NCBI RefSeq assembly: GCF_003255815.1
Contig: NC_037681.1
Location: 74,770,386 to 74,834,385 of the forward strand
From: Theropithecus gelada
Lineage: Eukaryota > Chordata > Mammalia > Primates > Cercopithecidae
Reading direction: 5' to 3'
Length of the DNA: 64,000 bases
Shown here: piece by piece, positions 24,175 to 35,044 of the stretch
How positions within the stretch are numbered: position 1 is the first letter of the stretch
Layout of the letters: every line of letters begins with the position of its first letter
The notes under the pieces: model-generated
What the model was told of the DNA's origin: nothing
Seen by the model: only the letters and a program-made list of their open reading frames with translations
Database searches by the model: none
Program-made: the position numbers and the translations under genes

Positions 24175-24735
24175 TCTACATGCTACTTCCTCTGCGTGGA
24201 TTAAGCTCTCCCACCTTGCTTCTTGGTTTCTTCTTTTCCATTCTTCAGCGATCACTTCCCCAGAGACCTTCCCAGACAACCTCTCTAAGCCCTAATCTAC
24301 TCCCATCTCTGAATTTTAAAAATTTATTTATTTATTCATTTTTGAGACAGGGTCTCGTTCTACTGCCCAGGCTGGAGTACAGTGGCATGATCATGGCTTA
24401 CCTCCCTGGCTCAAGCAATTCTCCCACCTCAGCCTCCCGAGTAGCTGGGACTACAGGTGCAGCCTCCCGAGTAGCTGGGACTACAGCCAAACCACCATAT
24501 CTGGCTAATTTTTGTATTTTTTATAGAGAAGCGTTTGCCATGTTGCCCAGACTGGTCTGTAACTCCTGGGCTCAAGCAATCCTCCTGCCTCAGGCCCCCA
24601 AAGTGCTGGGATTACAGGCCTAAGTCATTGTGCCTAGCCCCCATTACTAAATTAAACATCACCGTCTCCCCAGCACCTACACATGGCAAACATTAGGTGT
24701 TTGATAAACATCTGTTGGATGAGTGAATGAAAGAC
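24175..24735 (+). mobile_element. L2 3' end split by an Alu
   Basis: Left part ccttcccagacaacctctct and right part cagcacctacacatggcaaa, then aacatctgttggatgagtga, are one L2 3' end interrupted by the Alu at 24328-24640. Confidence 0.7.
24328..24640 (-). mobile_element. Alu with internal tandem duplication
   Basis: An antisense Alu in which cagcctcccgagtagctggg and the following actacag occur twice in tandem (about 24430-24486). Confidence 0.92.
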
Positions 24736-24940
24736 TGTTGAAGGCAGTGTGACAGAGTGGAAAGAACACTGAATTTTACCACAAAAGGCTGGATTCTAGA
24801 TGGGATTCAATCCCTTAAAAGTTCTAAGACTATTTCTCTGTCTTTAAAGTATAGTACCTGTCCTACTCGGTTCTGTACCTGTAAATATATAATGGGAGTT
24901 GGTATATAAAAGTGTTACAATAATCATAAAATGCCACTGC
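24736..24940 (+). mobile_element. MIR
   Basis: The 5' part gtgtgacagagtggaaagaa followed by cactgaatttt matches MIR, and a decayed 3' part follows. Confidence 0.75.
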
Positions 24941-25082
24941 AAGTATAATTTAATGTACTACTCAAGGACTCAAAAGGAAATCACATATAGTCAATAAGCA
25001 AAATGTTTTTAAGTGCTGAATTATTGACACTGTACTGCATTCATCATTATTATCAACCTTTTAAAGATAAGATTTTATTTTT

Positions 25083-25203
25083 AAAATTTTAAAATTATTA
25101 TTTTATTTGCAGAGATGGGTTGCCCAGGTTGACTTCAAATGATCCTCCCACCTTAGTCTCCCAAAGCACTGAGATTACAGGTGTGAACCACCGTTCCCAG
25201 ACA
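25083..25203 (-). mobile_element. Alu monomer fragment
   Basis: An antisense single-arm piece from tttgcagagatgggttgccc to accaccgttcccag, well diverged. Confidence 0.75.
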
Positions 25204-25432
25204 AATATCAGATTTTATAAATAAGGATTAAAAGTAAATAATTCTAGGTGAAACATTTTTATACTGCAAAAAGCTTCCTATGTCCAGGTAAAAACCATGT
25301 TATTTACTTAACAAGAGATCTCTGAGACACACAGTCTTTAAGAAAAGCTAATTTTAAAGGATGTAGTAGATGCATATGCTGGGAACATAAAGACTCGTAT
25401 TATAGGATTTCAACCAACATTTACCAGACAAA

Positions 25433-25722
25433 TTTTTGAGACGGAGTCTTGCTCTTGTTTCCCAGACTGGAGGCTACAATGGCATGATCTCGGCTCACTG
25501 CAACCTCTGCCTCCTGGGTTCAAGTGATTGTCCTGCCTCAGCCTCCCGAGTAGCTGGGATTACAGGCACCTGCCACCACACCTGGCTAATTTTTGTATAT
25601 TTTAGTAGAGACGGGGTTTCACTATGTTGGCCAGGCTGGTCTCAAACTCTTGACCTCGTAATCCACCCACCTCGGCCTCCTAAAGTGTTAGGATTTCAGG
25701 CGTGAGTCACCTTGCCCAGCCA
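25433..25722 (-). mobile_element. Alu (AluS-like)
   Basis: A full antisense Alu (gagacggagtcttgctcttg) ending ccttgcccagcc. Confidence 0.93.
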
Positions 25723-27944
25723 AGTTTTGCTTTTCTTATAACATCCATATCTAATTGTAATTCATGGGCAAGATACTTTCATATTTAAGTCATCTGTTGA
25801 GTGAAGGGTCCTAACAGCAACTAAACTGCCTGTCATTTAGGGGTTTAGCATGCACCTAAAAGTATTTTCGAAGTGTGTCACTGAAATGAGAGACATTTAG
25901 GTGGCACTAGCTTCCTGAAGACTGAAAGAGTAACCCTACCCACGGGAACTGCCTTGCCTTGGATAGTTGGTAGGTGGCAGCAACAGATCAGAAATTATGG
26001 TTTGTTAACTAAAGCGCTTAAAGTGTTCTTTTTAAAGTTAGTCTTTCACTTTTTTTTTCCAAAATAAAATGATATAGCTGCAAACCAAGTAGATAGTAAA
26101 AATAAATAAGCATGATGTGACTAGCTTGCAGAATATAGACTACCTAAGCCTTTATTTATTCTATAATCTTTCAACAGCAATGTATTTTTCAACAGCTCTA
26201 GGCTTGGTTTCATTGCTATTCTTAGCTTGTTTTTTGTTGTTGTTGTTGTTACAATCTTTATTTCTTCTCTTTGTAAGTACTGGGAATTTTAATGCTCCTC
26301 TATTGACAGAAAGGGGTGGCATATTTGAACTTTCGTTCTGCCTAACCTTTGTTATATTCCTATTGTGAAGATTTTGCCCCAGACATTGCATTGGTCATAG
26401 TTCAGTTACTGAAACAATAATCCATTCCAGACAGTTTAAACAGAAATTGTTTAACACTGGGCATTAAATGGCTTATGAAGTTGTTGGGAGGGCTAATGAA
26501 AGAAGCTCTTGGTCACTTACTCTCAATCTGAGCTTCGTATCACAGGCATCTGGGTTGCTTTTCTAGAATATCCTTTCGGGAATCCATTGCTGACATAGTG
26601 AATCAAAACCTTTGGGAATAAGCTCCCCTGGAAATTCAAATGTTGAGATCAGAGTTGAGATCCACTTTGAGGCTGAAGTTTTAGGATGGACTTTTACTGC
26701 AGAACTGGGCCATCGAGGGATCTACTGATTCTGCAGTAAGAAACCATTTGCTTAATTGGGAAGTTGTTGCTATGGCTGCTGGATTCCAAACAATGCATCC
26801 CCTGCCACCATCAGAAGCTGCCACGGTCCGGAAACTGCCACATCCAAAAAGCTGCTACTCCGGGACCCACGAAACTTGCTATGATATTAATTAGTAAAAC
26901 AAATGTCCCGTGCCCTGCCTCTTAGTGCCCCACAAGCCAGTGAACAGTCAGTTAACAATGCCACAGAATAACTAAACTCCCCCGCGACTATGCTTATCAC
27001 AGAACCAGCAGCAGATGGCCTCTGCCTCACGCATCCCCTCCCTCCCCACCCTCCATATCTACAGTGGTAGTTCTGCTGGTGGAAACTGTATCACATAAGG
27101 AATCTTAATTGCAAGAATGTCTAGGGGTTGTAGCTTTAAACTTTCCAGCCCTACGGAAACAGGAAGTCCAGCTAGAAAGAGACTGCAATGGATGTGTGTA
27201 CCAATCCACTGTTTCACCAAGGACATCATGAAGTAGATAAGTTATTTCAAAGACACAAAGGCCATTGTTGTCACACTATCCCAGACCTGAGGGTAAATCT
27301 GAGTCAAGCCTTTTCAGGAGTAAGTGTGTGTGAACTAAGAAGAAATCAGGACAAATCTCTTCCCTGATAGGCTCCTTGCTTCCATAGGAAAAGCAAACCT
27401 GTTACCTGCTTAAGTCCACGCCTTGGGGGTATTAGGAAGGGAGGGGTCTGTGGTGTCTACTTTTTGTCTGAGTGGTACCTGGCCCTTTCTCCCCTTCCTT
27501 ATCTTGGTGCTATAGCTTGGCGTCTGGGCACACTCTGTTCAAAATCTGACTTTGCCATTTGTTGCCTCCTTGATGTGTCCAAGCAGTGGCATCTGTGATT
27601 AGTTGCCTTCTTATGTAATCGTAACTTTACCTTTTTCTCACTCAGTACCTTCAGATGCATATTTCCTGTTTTCTAAAGGACTCAATGCTAATTATAATGA
27701 TATTTTCCTTTACTTTTCCTTACTTCTAGATATATTCTTATGCATTTTGTATTATTTCTTCCTCTGGAAATGAAGTATTTCTGTAACACATTCTCTTCAT
27801 TAATAAAGGTTTTAGTATGTTTGATTATCTCCTTGTTCTTCTTTATGTCAGTTAAGATATGCTTTAGTGCTTTGAAAGTAAAGTGTTTCATCCTGTCTTT
27901 GCCTGAACATGACTTCAGAGTTGTCTAGAAATTTAAATTATATG
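25723..27944. other. Unassigned intergenic DNA
   Basis: No gene or confident repeat. 26390-27230 may be an old transposon (ctgccacggtccggaaactg with cacatccaaaaagctgctac), but I cannot name it. Confidence 0.35.
26235..26250 (+). repeat. (TTG)n microsatellite
   Basis: Five TTG units in unique-looking DNA. Confidence 0.85.
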
Positions 27945-28122
27945 CCCACAATTCACAATTGCAAAAATAAGGAACCAGCCCAAATGCCCATCAATCGAGT
28001 AGATAAAGAAAATGTGCATATATATATATACATATATATATATGTATATATATGTATACACCATGGTGTATGTGTATGTATAAATACATACACATATACC
28101 ATGGAATATATATATACACACG

Positions 28123-28156
<34 letters not shown>

Positions 28157-28531
28157 ATGGAATACTACTCAACCATAAAAAGAAATGAAATAATGGCATT
28201 CACAGCAACCTGGATGGAACTGGAAACTATCGTTCTAAGTGAAGTAACCCAGGAATAGAAAACCAAACATCATATGTTCTCACTCGTAAGTGGAAGCTAA
28301 GCTATGAGGATGCAAAGGCATAAAAATGATACAAGACTTTGGAGACTTGGGGAAAAGGGTGGGAGGGGGTGAGGGATAAAAGACTACATATCGGGTACAG
28401 TGTATACTGCTTGGGTGATGGGTGCACCAAAATCTCAGAAATCACCACTGAAGAACTTATTCATGTAACCAAACATTACATGTTCCCCCAAAACCTATTG
28501 AAATAAAACATAAATTGAAAAATAAAAAAAT
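27945..28531 (+). mobile_element. L1 3' end with an internal microsatellite
   Basis: A sense, 5'-truncated L1. It shows aaatgcccatcaatcgagta, aatactactcaaccataaaa, the 3' UTR gttctcactcgtaagtggaa and an A-rich tail at 28505-28530. The usual short TATATA stretch of this position has expanded to a 140-bp (TA)n/(CA)n array at 28014-28156. Confidence 0.93.
28014..28156 (+). repeat. (TA)n/(CA)n compound microsatellite
   Basis: Alternating TATATA blocks, two ACACCATGG units and a run of about 13 CA repeats at 28129-28154. It lies within the L1 at 27945-28531. Confidence 0.95.
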
Positions 28532-28659
28532 TGTATGCCTGTATACTGAAATAGTGAATCTGCTCATGAACCACATTGAGAAATTTATTTTGAAATGTTA
28601 TTATGAAAGCATATAATAGGATACTAAAATAAACTTTCAGAAATTAAAATTTTAATTTT

Positions 28660-29400
28660 GGAAGTTATTGATTAAACAAAATTATTGTGAATGTAGTACA
28701 GAGTTCACATATGCCCCACATCCAGTTACCCTATTGTTAATCTTAATATTAATAAATAGTATTTTGTACCATTGTTAATGATAAATGTATATTTGTTGCA
28801 ATTAATGAACCAATATCGATATCTAATTATTAACTAAAGTTTACACTTTATCCAGATGTCCTCAGTTCTGAATGAAATAACTTCAAGTTCTTTTTCTGTC
28901 CCATGATCCCATCAAGGATACTAACATTGCATCTAGTCATCAGGTCTCCTTAGGCTCCTGGTTGATGCTTCTCAGGCTTTCTGTTTCTGATAACCTTGAC
29001 AATTTTGAGAATTACTAGTCAGGCATTTTGTAAAGTAAAATTAAATTCTCTTCAATTTTTAGTTTTATTTTTAAACTTCACATAAGCATTTCAAACATAT
29101 ACAAAATTAGAGAATAGTATAATGAATCCCCATCTACCCAAGACCCAGCTTCAAAACTGTACCATTTCCAAGTTTATTCTGTCTAAACTGTCCTATCCGC
29201 CAACCCCTGAGGATTTTAAATCAAGCCCCAAATATTATATCATAGTACCCTTATGTATTTCAGTACATGCCTCTAACAGTTAACGCCTTTAAATACCCAT
29301 GATGCCATTATCACAGTGACAAAGTTAATGATGATTCTGTAATGTTTAGTAGTCAGCCTACATTCAAAGTTCTCCAATGGTCTAAAAAATGCCTTGTTCA
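28660..29400 (-). mobile_element. Ancient L1M-type 3' regions
   Basis: Two adjacent pieces resemble old L1 3' ends: gtagtacagagttcacatat with atatcgatatctaattatta, then caaaattagagaatagtata with gtttagtagtcagcctacat. Boundaries and order are uncertain. Confidence 0.45.
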
Positions 29401-31984
29401 GATTTACGTACTCCAATCAGGATCCAAACAAGGTTTATGTATTGAATTCTGTTGATTTGAAAAACAGGACTTTTGTCTCAGCTTCAGCTGAGACCTGAGA
29501 CTGAAAACAAAACCATAGTTATAGCTACATTTTGAGATGAGGTGCTAAACTCCATGTGTTGTACAAAAGGGGCATTTTAAAAGAGTTTTAAGATTTTTAG
29601 TCCAACACCCACCTGAGGCTCCAGAGTATTTCTTTGGGGAAATGCACTGGGGAACTGTAGCTTTTTCCTCCCACCATATGAGAGAGAAGCAGGTGTCTCT
29701 TCATCACCCCAAGCTCAGTGAGACAGTCTTTAAGAAAACCTCTCTGAGATCTCGGTGTTTACTCCTCAGAGCTAGAAAGACAGGTTGACCCATACCTGAG
29801 GAAAGGCAAGAGGAAAGGCTGTAGCTGGAGATGTCTGAGAAATGACTGCCAAGCAGAGCAAAGAGACGTGGTTGAGTTCAGAGCAATCTGTGACTTCTAT
29901 CACTGGTAGGGCAGAGATATGAGTCTCCACAACTAGTATGTGATGGGAGAAAGGGATGTGGTCCTGTGGTCAGTTTAAAATGGATCCCACCCAGATGGCC
30001 TTCTTGCTGGGGGCTAGTCTCTTTCAGCAGAAAGAGGTTGGAGGTGTAGCATTTAATACACAAGCTGGGCCAGGGCATTTAATACAGAAGCTGGGATGGG
30101 GCTGCAGAGAGAACTGGCTTTGCCTTACAAGGGAGCAGCAGTCAGGAATTCCAATTAGGGTGAAGCTCTGAGTCCCCACAAAAAGAATCCTGCAAAATAA
30201 GTAATCAGCTTTGGATATTCACCATTCCCAGAGAGCCCAAATGGATTTCAAAAGTACGTTGTGTCTTTCCATTTTCAGCTAGGTAGGGGGAAATGAAGGC
30301 AAGGGCAGGGACCAACCATCGCCTCTCCTCAATTTAGCATACTCAGTACCAAGCTGGGAGAGGGAAGATGCCTTAATGTTACTTATCCTTCTGACTTTTT
30401 ACTATTAAATTGGACAGTGACAAAGAAAAATTGGTTCAAACCTCGGACAGAATATCCTTCTGGAAAGAAATATGCTTTGCTGAGAGAACGCTTAAGCAAT
30501 TTTCTGATAATTTGTAATAAGATTAAAGTCTCTTCTGGGAAACCAGCTACTTACTCAGCTGATCAACAGTCTGCTGTCTAATAATTTTGAAACCAGTTAG
30601 TAACAATTATCTAAGCATTTATTTTGACCTATAAAGTGTTCCTTCCACAGGGAATCATTGAATGGCTTGTTTAGGCCTCTTCCCTTGTGGAAGTTAACAA
30701 TTTGTATCCTGTTGGGTCCTGTACTTTCACCATAATGATTACAAAAATATTTCAGGGATAGAAATGTGTTGATAGATAAAGTAATTTTGCTTGTCCTTGA
30801 AATCAATCATATCTTAATATCAAATTTCTGAGAAATAACTAGCAATCACTTTCAAATGACCCCATGTGGTGATGAATTCAAGAGTTACAGGCAGTACCTC
30901 TTCAGTTCAAATGTGATTTGGACACAGAGTTTTATCTATCCTTTTTTCACAGGTTCTGTGTATTATCTATCCTTATTAGATATACACATATATAGATGTG
31001 TATTATCTATCATATTATCATATGTATTATTATCATATGTATTATCATAGATAATACATATCTATATATGCGTATTATTTCACAGGTTCTGGTGCTTGGT
31101 CATCTTTTACAGTCATATTATATAAGCAGGATTTTCCTTTTCTATGTATTACCTTAAACATAATCCTAGATCACAAACAAATTGTCTTAAAGGGTTCAAA
31201 GAAGGGAATTGACAGGTTTTAATTTCAACCAGTAGTAACACAAAGCCTAGTTATTCCAAAGCTGTTGCTCAGGTTACAAAACCAAAGCTTCATATAATTA
31301 AATCACACATTGTATGTGAAGGACCTGCATACATTTGTTTGTATAAAAAGTCAATCATATACAGTGTTGGTGGTAATATATTTAAATTGGCACAGCCCTT
31401 TGAAAAACAGTTTGGCAATATACATCAAGAACAACACATGCTTATATCCTTGATTTGATATTCTAACTTCAATTAAAAATATGTGGGAAGGAAGCTATAT
31501 GCACAAATATTTTCTTTTCTATGGTAGCCAAAAATGAGAAGCAGCCTGAATATGTAACAACAGGGACTCACAGTAGGTACATGTGTGGTTTATCCACCTA
31601 ATGTGATTTATTAAAATATTCATTGGAAAGATAACAACATGGAAAAGAAGAATAAAAGTTGAATTCATATTATAATTACTTAAAACATATATTAGAAACA
31701 TTTGCTTAAATTTTCTAAAGACTTAGAATCACGCATTATTGGCAATCCATGCTGAAATGGTACATAAAAATTTCCGTTTGCTAATGTTAGACTGCTGGCA
31801 GACACAGCAAATTTTTCAGCTAAGCAAATGTCAATTGTTGCTATAGCACTTCTAAAATTCAAATAAACCTACCTAATAATTGGCAGGGGCACTCTTGGGT
31901 AAATGTGGAGAAAAGTCAAAGATTGATTAAGAAAAGGAAAATGTCAACCTTCCCAGTCAGTGACTACTTAGAAGCTACGGTATA
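29401..31984. other. Mostly unassigned intergenic DNA
   Basis: Apart from the AT-rich palindrome at 30942-31091, nothing is recognised. A short local repeat, agcatttaatacacaagctg and ggcatttaatacagaagctg, occurs at 30048-30092. Confidence 0.4.
30942..31091 (+). repeat. AT-rich palindromic insert between 14-bp direct repeats
   Basis: The 14-mer tttcacaggttctg occurs at 30945-30958 and 31078-31091. Between them lies TATC/ATTATC-rich DNA with a near-perfect hairpin: atatgtattatc at 31035-31046 and its complement at 31050-31061, with a 3-base loop. Confidence 0.8.
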
Positions 31985-32613
31985 GTTGTCCGTTGTTATC
32001 TGCAGGGGATTGGTTCCAGGACTCCCCTTGGATATAAAAATCCTGAATGTTCAAGTTCCTGATAGACACATACGTACACATATTGTCTTGTATATTTTAA
32101 GTCATCTCTAGACTACTTATAATACCTAATGAGATGTAAATGCTATTATATTGTATTGTTCAGGAAATGATGACAAGAAAAAAGAGTCTGCATGTCTGCA
32201 TGTGTTCAGTAGAGATGCCTTTTTTTTTTTTTTTTTTTTTTTTGAGAAAGGGTCTTGCTCTATCACCCAGGCTGGAGTGCAGTGGCCCCATCTCAGCTCA
32301 CTGCAACCTCCGCCTCCTGGGCAAAAGTGATCCTACTCCCACCTCAGCCTCCCAAGTAGCTGGGACTACAGGCACAGGCCACCACACCCAGCTAATTTTT
32401 GTATTTTTTATAGAGGCGGGGCTTCACTGTATCGTCCAGGTTGGTCTCTAACTCCTGGGCTCAAGCTATTCGCCAGCCTCGGCCTCCCAACGTGTTGGGA
32501 TTACAGGTGTGAACCACCGTGCAGGTCAAGATACTTAAAAAAAAAAAAAAATTCTGTTTGAGGTTGGTTGAATCTATGGATGCAGAACCTGCTAATATAG
32601 ATGACCGACTGTA
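31985..32613 (+). mobile_element. MER2 (Tigger-derived DNA transposon), split by an Alu
   Basis: The left part has gggattggttccaggactcc, aagtcatctctagactactt and gcatgtgttcagtagagatg. The right part has ggttggttgaatctatggat and the terminal gaccgactgta. This is the MER2 layout; the Alu at 32219-32527 interrupts it. Confidence 0.88.
32219..32527 (-). mobile_element. Alu (AluS/J-like)
   Basis: An antisense Alu with 23 T at 32220-32242, inserted inside MER2. Confidence 0.94.
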
Positions 32614-33350
32614 CTAGTGGGGAAGGCACACTAAATAACTAGGATAAAATCTGGTAACCACTCGCAGAGGTGACTGAGCGGGATCGAGGAAGATACTGGA
32701 GAAGGGGAAGGCATTCCAGATACAGTAGATCCAAGAGAGGAGGTTCTTTGTTTTAAACCTCTCTATTGAAACAGCGGAATAACCGAGAGTGTCTTGACTA
32801 TAGTTTAAACGCAGGTAGTGGAGGCTGAAGACCTCAGGTTCTATTTTGAACGTATTAGGAAGAATGACTTAAAATTTATGTTGATTCTAGAGTCTGCATG
32901 GAATGAACTGGGAGATGGAAGAGGTAAGTTGTGAGGTCTCTGCAGTAAACCAAGACCTTCACTACATAAATTAACTGCATTAGCATTTCTGTAATACATT
33001 TTACTTTAAAAATGATTTAACCATATTCTAACCAAGTTTTAGGTGATTTTTGGTGTTCTCTAATAGAACTGGCACAGTATATTGAATCAGATTGCAGTGG
33101 ATTATTTTAACTGTGTGGCCAGATGCAGAGAAATATGTAAAGGTATTGAGGCCAACAAATACAGAAATGCAAATTCTCACAAGTAAACATATTTGGAATT
33201 CTAGAAGCTGGCAGATTATCAATAGCTGTATCCAGATCCCTTGGAGTGGTGGATGGTTTTATATTAAAACTTTATAATAGCTCACTAGGAAATAAAATAC
33301 AGCCTTAACCTTCTAGGCAATTGGGATGTTGCTGAGAATAATCAAGATCA
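32614..33350. other. Unassigned intergenic DNA
   Basis: No gene or nameable repeat is seen. Confidence 0.4.
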
Positions 33351-33376
33351 TTAAAAAAAAAAAAAAAAAAAAAAAA

Positions 33377-33672
33377 GATCGGGTGCGGTGGCTCACACCT
33401 GTAATCCCAGCACTTTGGGAGGCCAAGGCAGGTGGATCACCTGAGGTCAGGAGTTTGAGACCAGCCTGGACAACATGGTGAAACACCGTCTCTACTAAAA
33501 ATACAAAAATCAGCTGGGTGAGGTGGTGCTTGCCTGTAATCCCAGCTACTTGAAAGGCTGAGGCAGGAGAATCTCTTGAACCCAGGAGGTGGAGGTTGCA
33601 GTGAGCCGAGTTCGCACCACTGTACTTCACTCTGGGCGACAAGAGCGAAACTCTGTCTCAAAACAACAACAA
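33377..33672 (+). mobile_element. Alu (AluS-like) after a 26-A run
   Basis: A sense Alu (gggtgcggtggctcacacct). It is directly preceded by an A-run at 33351-33376, so it integrated into or duplicated an A-rich target. Confidence 0.93.
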
Positions 33673-33984
33673 ACCTCCCCACACACAAAACTGTATGACT
33701 GAACAGCAGACAAGATGACTACAGTGTTTTTCTTTTGTCTGTTTCCACTAGAATAAAATACTTCATATTTTTAAAAAGTTTCTTATCCCAGAAAAATATC
33801 ACAATCCATTTAGAATATGAGTTCAGGCTCAGCTACTTCCTGACTCTACAGAAGAGTTCAAGATGTTGCAGACCTTATCTTAAAAGCTGGCTCAAAATCG
33901 CCGGATTTGGTAGTCATCTAAACATTTCATAAATAATTTACTAACTCTCAAAACACTAAACCAGCAGGCCCTTGATTTCAAAAG

Positions 33985-34317
33985 CAAATCTTGCCGGGAT
34001 GGAGTAGGGCGGGGGACCTGGGATGGGGGATGAAAGGGGTTGGAAATGGGCAGATATTGGTCAAAGGGTACAAAGTTTCAGTTAGTGTGAACAGGAAGTT
34101 CTGAAGATCTGATGTGTAACATGGTGACTGTAGTTAATGTATTGTGTCCTTAAAAATTGATGAGATCTTAAATGTTCTCTTCATGAAAAAATGGTGCAAT
34201 CGATATGTTAATTCCATTGATGTAATCATTTCACAATGCATACATATGTCAAAACATCACCTTGTACACCACAAACATACCCAACTTTTGTCAATTACAC
34301 TTTAATAAAGCTGGGGG
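33985..34317 (+). mobile_element. L1 3' end next to the ACYP2 promoter
   Basis: A sense L1 3' UTR: ggtcaaagggtacaaagttt, gtaacatggtgactgtagtt, aatcatttcacaatgcatac and the terminal ttaataaagctgggg. The A-tail is gone. It ends about 380 bp before the ACYP2 start codon. Confidence 0.85.
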
Positions 34318-34610
34318 AAGCAACTTTTTTTGGGCACAGCATCCGGGTTTTATTTACTAACTTTGGGAACAGAGAACCTTGATCAATTAAATGGTAGGGA
34401 GCGCTGTGGAGAGAGCATTCTCCCCAGTCCGGGAAGACAGGCAGAGAAAGGAGGCCTAGGATGCCTGGGGCCCAGCTGCCTCTTCCCTCCTGGCGTCCCC
34501 GGCGGCCCTCGCTCCCAAGCCCCGCAGTCTCATTTGCCGCGTCCGACGCGTGACCCCGGCGCGCTAGCGTCCGGGACCGGTGACAGGCGCGGGGTGCGCC
34601 AAGCGGTCCC

Positions 34611-34694
34611 ATGTGTCCCCTCCCTCTCGCGGCCGCCACAGTCGCCGCGCCCCGAGCCCTGCTCCGGCTCCTCAACAGAGGGCTCGCCGCAGCC
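34611..34694 (+). other. ACYP2: In-frame N-terminal extension upstream of the ACYP2 start
   Basis: An ATG at 34611 opens 28 codons that run without a stop into the ACYP2 ATG at 34695. An in-frame TGA at 34581-34583 closes the frame further upstream. The extension is rich in Ala and Leu, has Arg at positions 15, 19 and 23, and has no acidic residue, which resembles a mitochondrial presequence. Its ATG has a poor context (C at -3), so most ribosomes would probably pass it. The sequence is GC-rich island DNA, where open frames without stops are common by chance, so translation is only a possibility. Confidence 0.4.
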
Positions 34695-34752
34695 ATGTCT
34701 ACCGCCGGGCCACTCAAATCCGTGGACTACGAGGTGTTCGGGAGAGTGCAGG
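34695..34752 (+). CDS. ACYP2: ACYP2 coding exon 1 (acylphosphatase, muscle type)
   Basis: This exon encodes the first 19 residues plus one base of acylphosphatase 2, a small cytosolic enzyme that hydrolyses carboxyl-phosphate bonds such as those of acyl phosphates. The translation [19 protein letters not shown] matches the family N-terminus, where the [11 protein letters not shown] strand leads into the phosphate-binding loop. The exon ends after CAG G and is followed by a GT donor at 34753 (gtagga). The chosen ATG has G at -3 and matches the known start of the family. Residues 5-6 are Gly-Pro, whereas I recall Gln-Ser in the human protein. The exon sits inside a CpG island. An in-frame ATG at 34611 could add 28 residues. 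The assignment is firm because the two following exons continue the same protein in phase. Confidence 0.97.
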
Positions 34753-34860
34753 GTAGGAGGCCCCTCCACAGTGGGAGATCAAAAAGGTTATGGGAGGAAG
34801 GGGAGAAAGCTGTGAGAAGCGCCTCCCACCTATAGTATGCCTTTTCCCGTTGTGGCTGGG

Positions 34861-34867
34861 ACTTCCG
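34861..34867 (-). promoter_or_regulatory. ETS/GABPA-type site (CGGAAGT)
   Basis: ACTTCCG on the + strand is CGGAAGT on the minus strand, the ETS core. A second copy in the opposite orientation occurs at 34938-34944, immediately before a minisatellite that repeats GGAAGT. The placement in the island near NRF1 supports a regulatory role, but short motifs occur by chance. Confidence 0.45.
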
Positions 34868-34909
34868 CTCAGCCATGACACAGCAGCGGCGATGGGGAAA
34901 GAGGCGAAA

Positions 34910-34921
34910 CGCGCATGCGCC
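34910..34921. promoter_or_regulatory. NRF1-type palindromic site
   Basis: The 12-mer cGCGCATGCGCc is a full match to the NRF1 consensus. It lies about 160 bp downstream of exon 1, within the CpG island. NRF1 sites are typical of CpG-island promoters, including many genes for mitochondrial and energy metabolism. Occupancy is inferred, not shown. Confidence 0.6.
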
Positions 34922-34937
34922 CGAGGACTTGGACGGG

Positions 34938-34944
34938 CGGAAGT
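34938..34944 (+). promoter_or_regulatory. ETS/GABPA-type site (CGGAAGT)
   Basis: CGGAAGT on the + strand marks the left end of the minisatellite at 34941-35044. The array seems to have grown from this point, because each unit keeps a (g)gaagt core. Confidence 0.4.
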
Positions 34945-35044
34945 AGGGGAATAGGGAGGGAAGTAGGGGAATGGGGAGGGAAGTAGGGGAATGGGGAGGG
35001 AAGTGGCGATGGGGAGGGAAGTGGCGATGGGGAGAGAAGTGGAC
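34941..35044 (+). repeat. Minisatellite with GGAAGT cores in the ACYP2 island
   Basis: Five head-to-tail units are visible: three of 20 bp (aagtaggggaatggggaggg, the first with one change), then two of 18 bp (aagtggcgatggggaggg and a one-base variant), followed by a partial unit. It lies in intron 1 within the CpG island. All variation is purine-rich, and each junction recreates a GGAAGT or GAAGT core. Confidence 0.9.

Noticed and set aside
34330..34815. 161-codon + frame and the opposing minus frames over the CpG island
   Set aside because: They are stop-poor because of high GC; the real coding frame here is that of ACYP2 exon 1.
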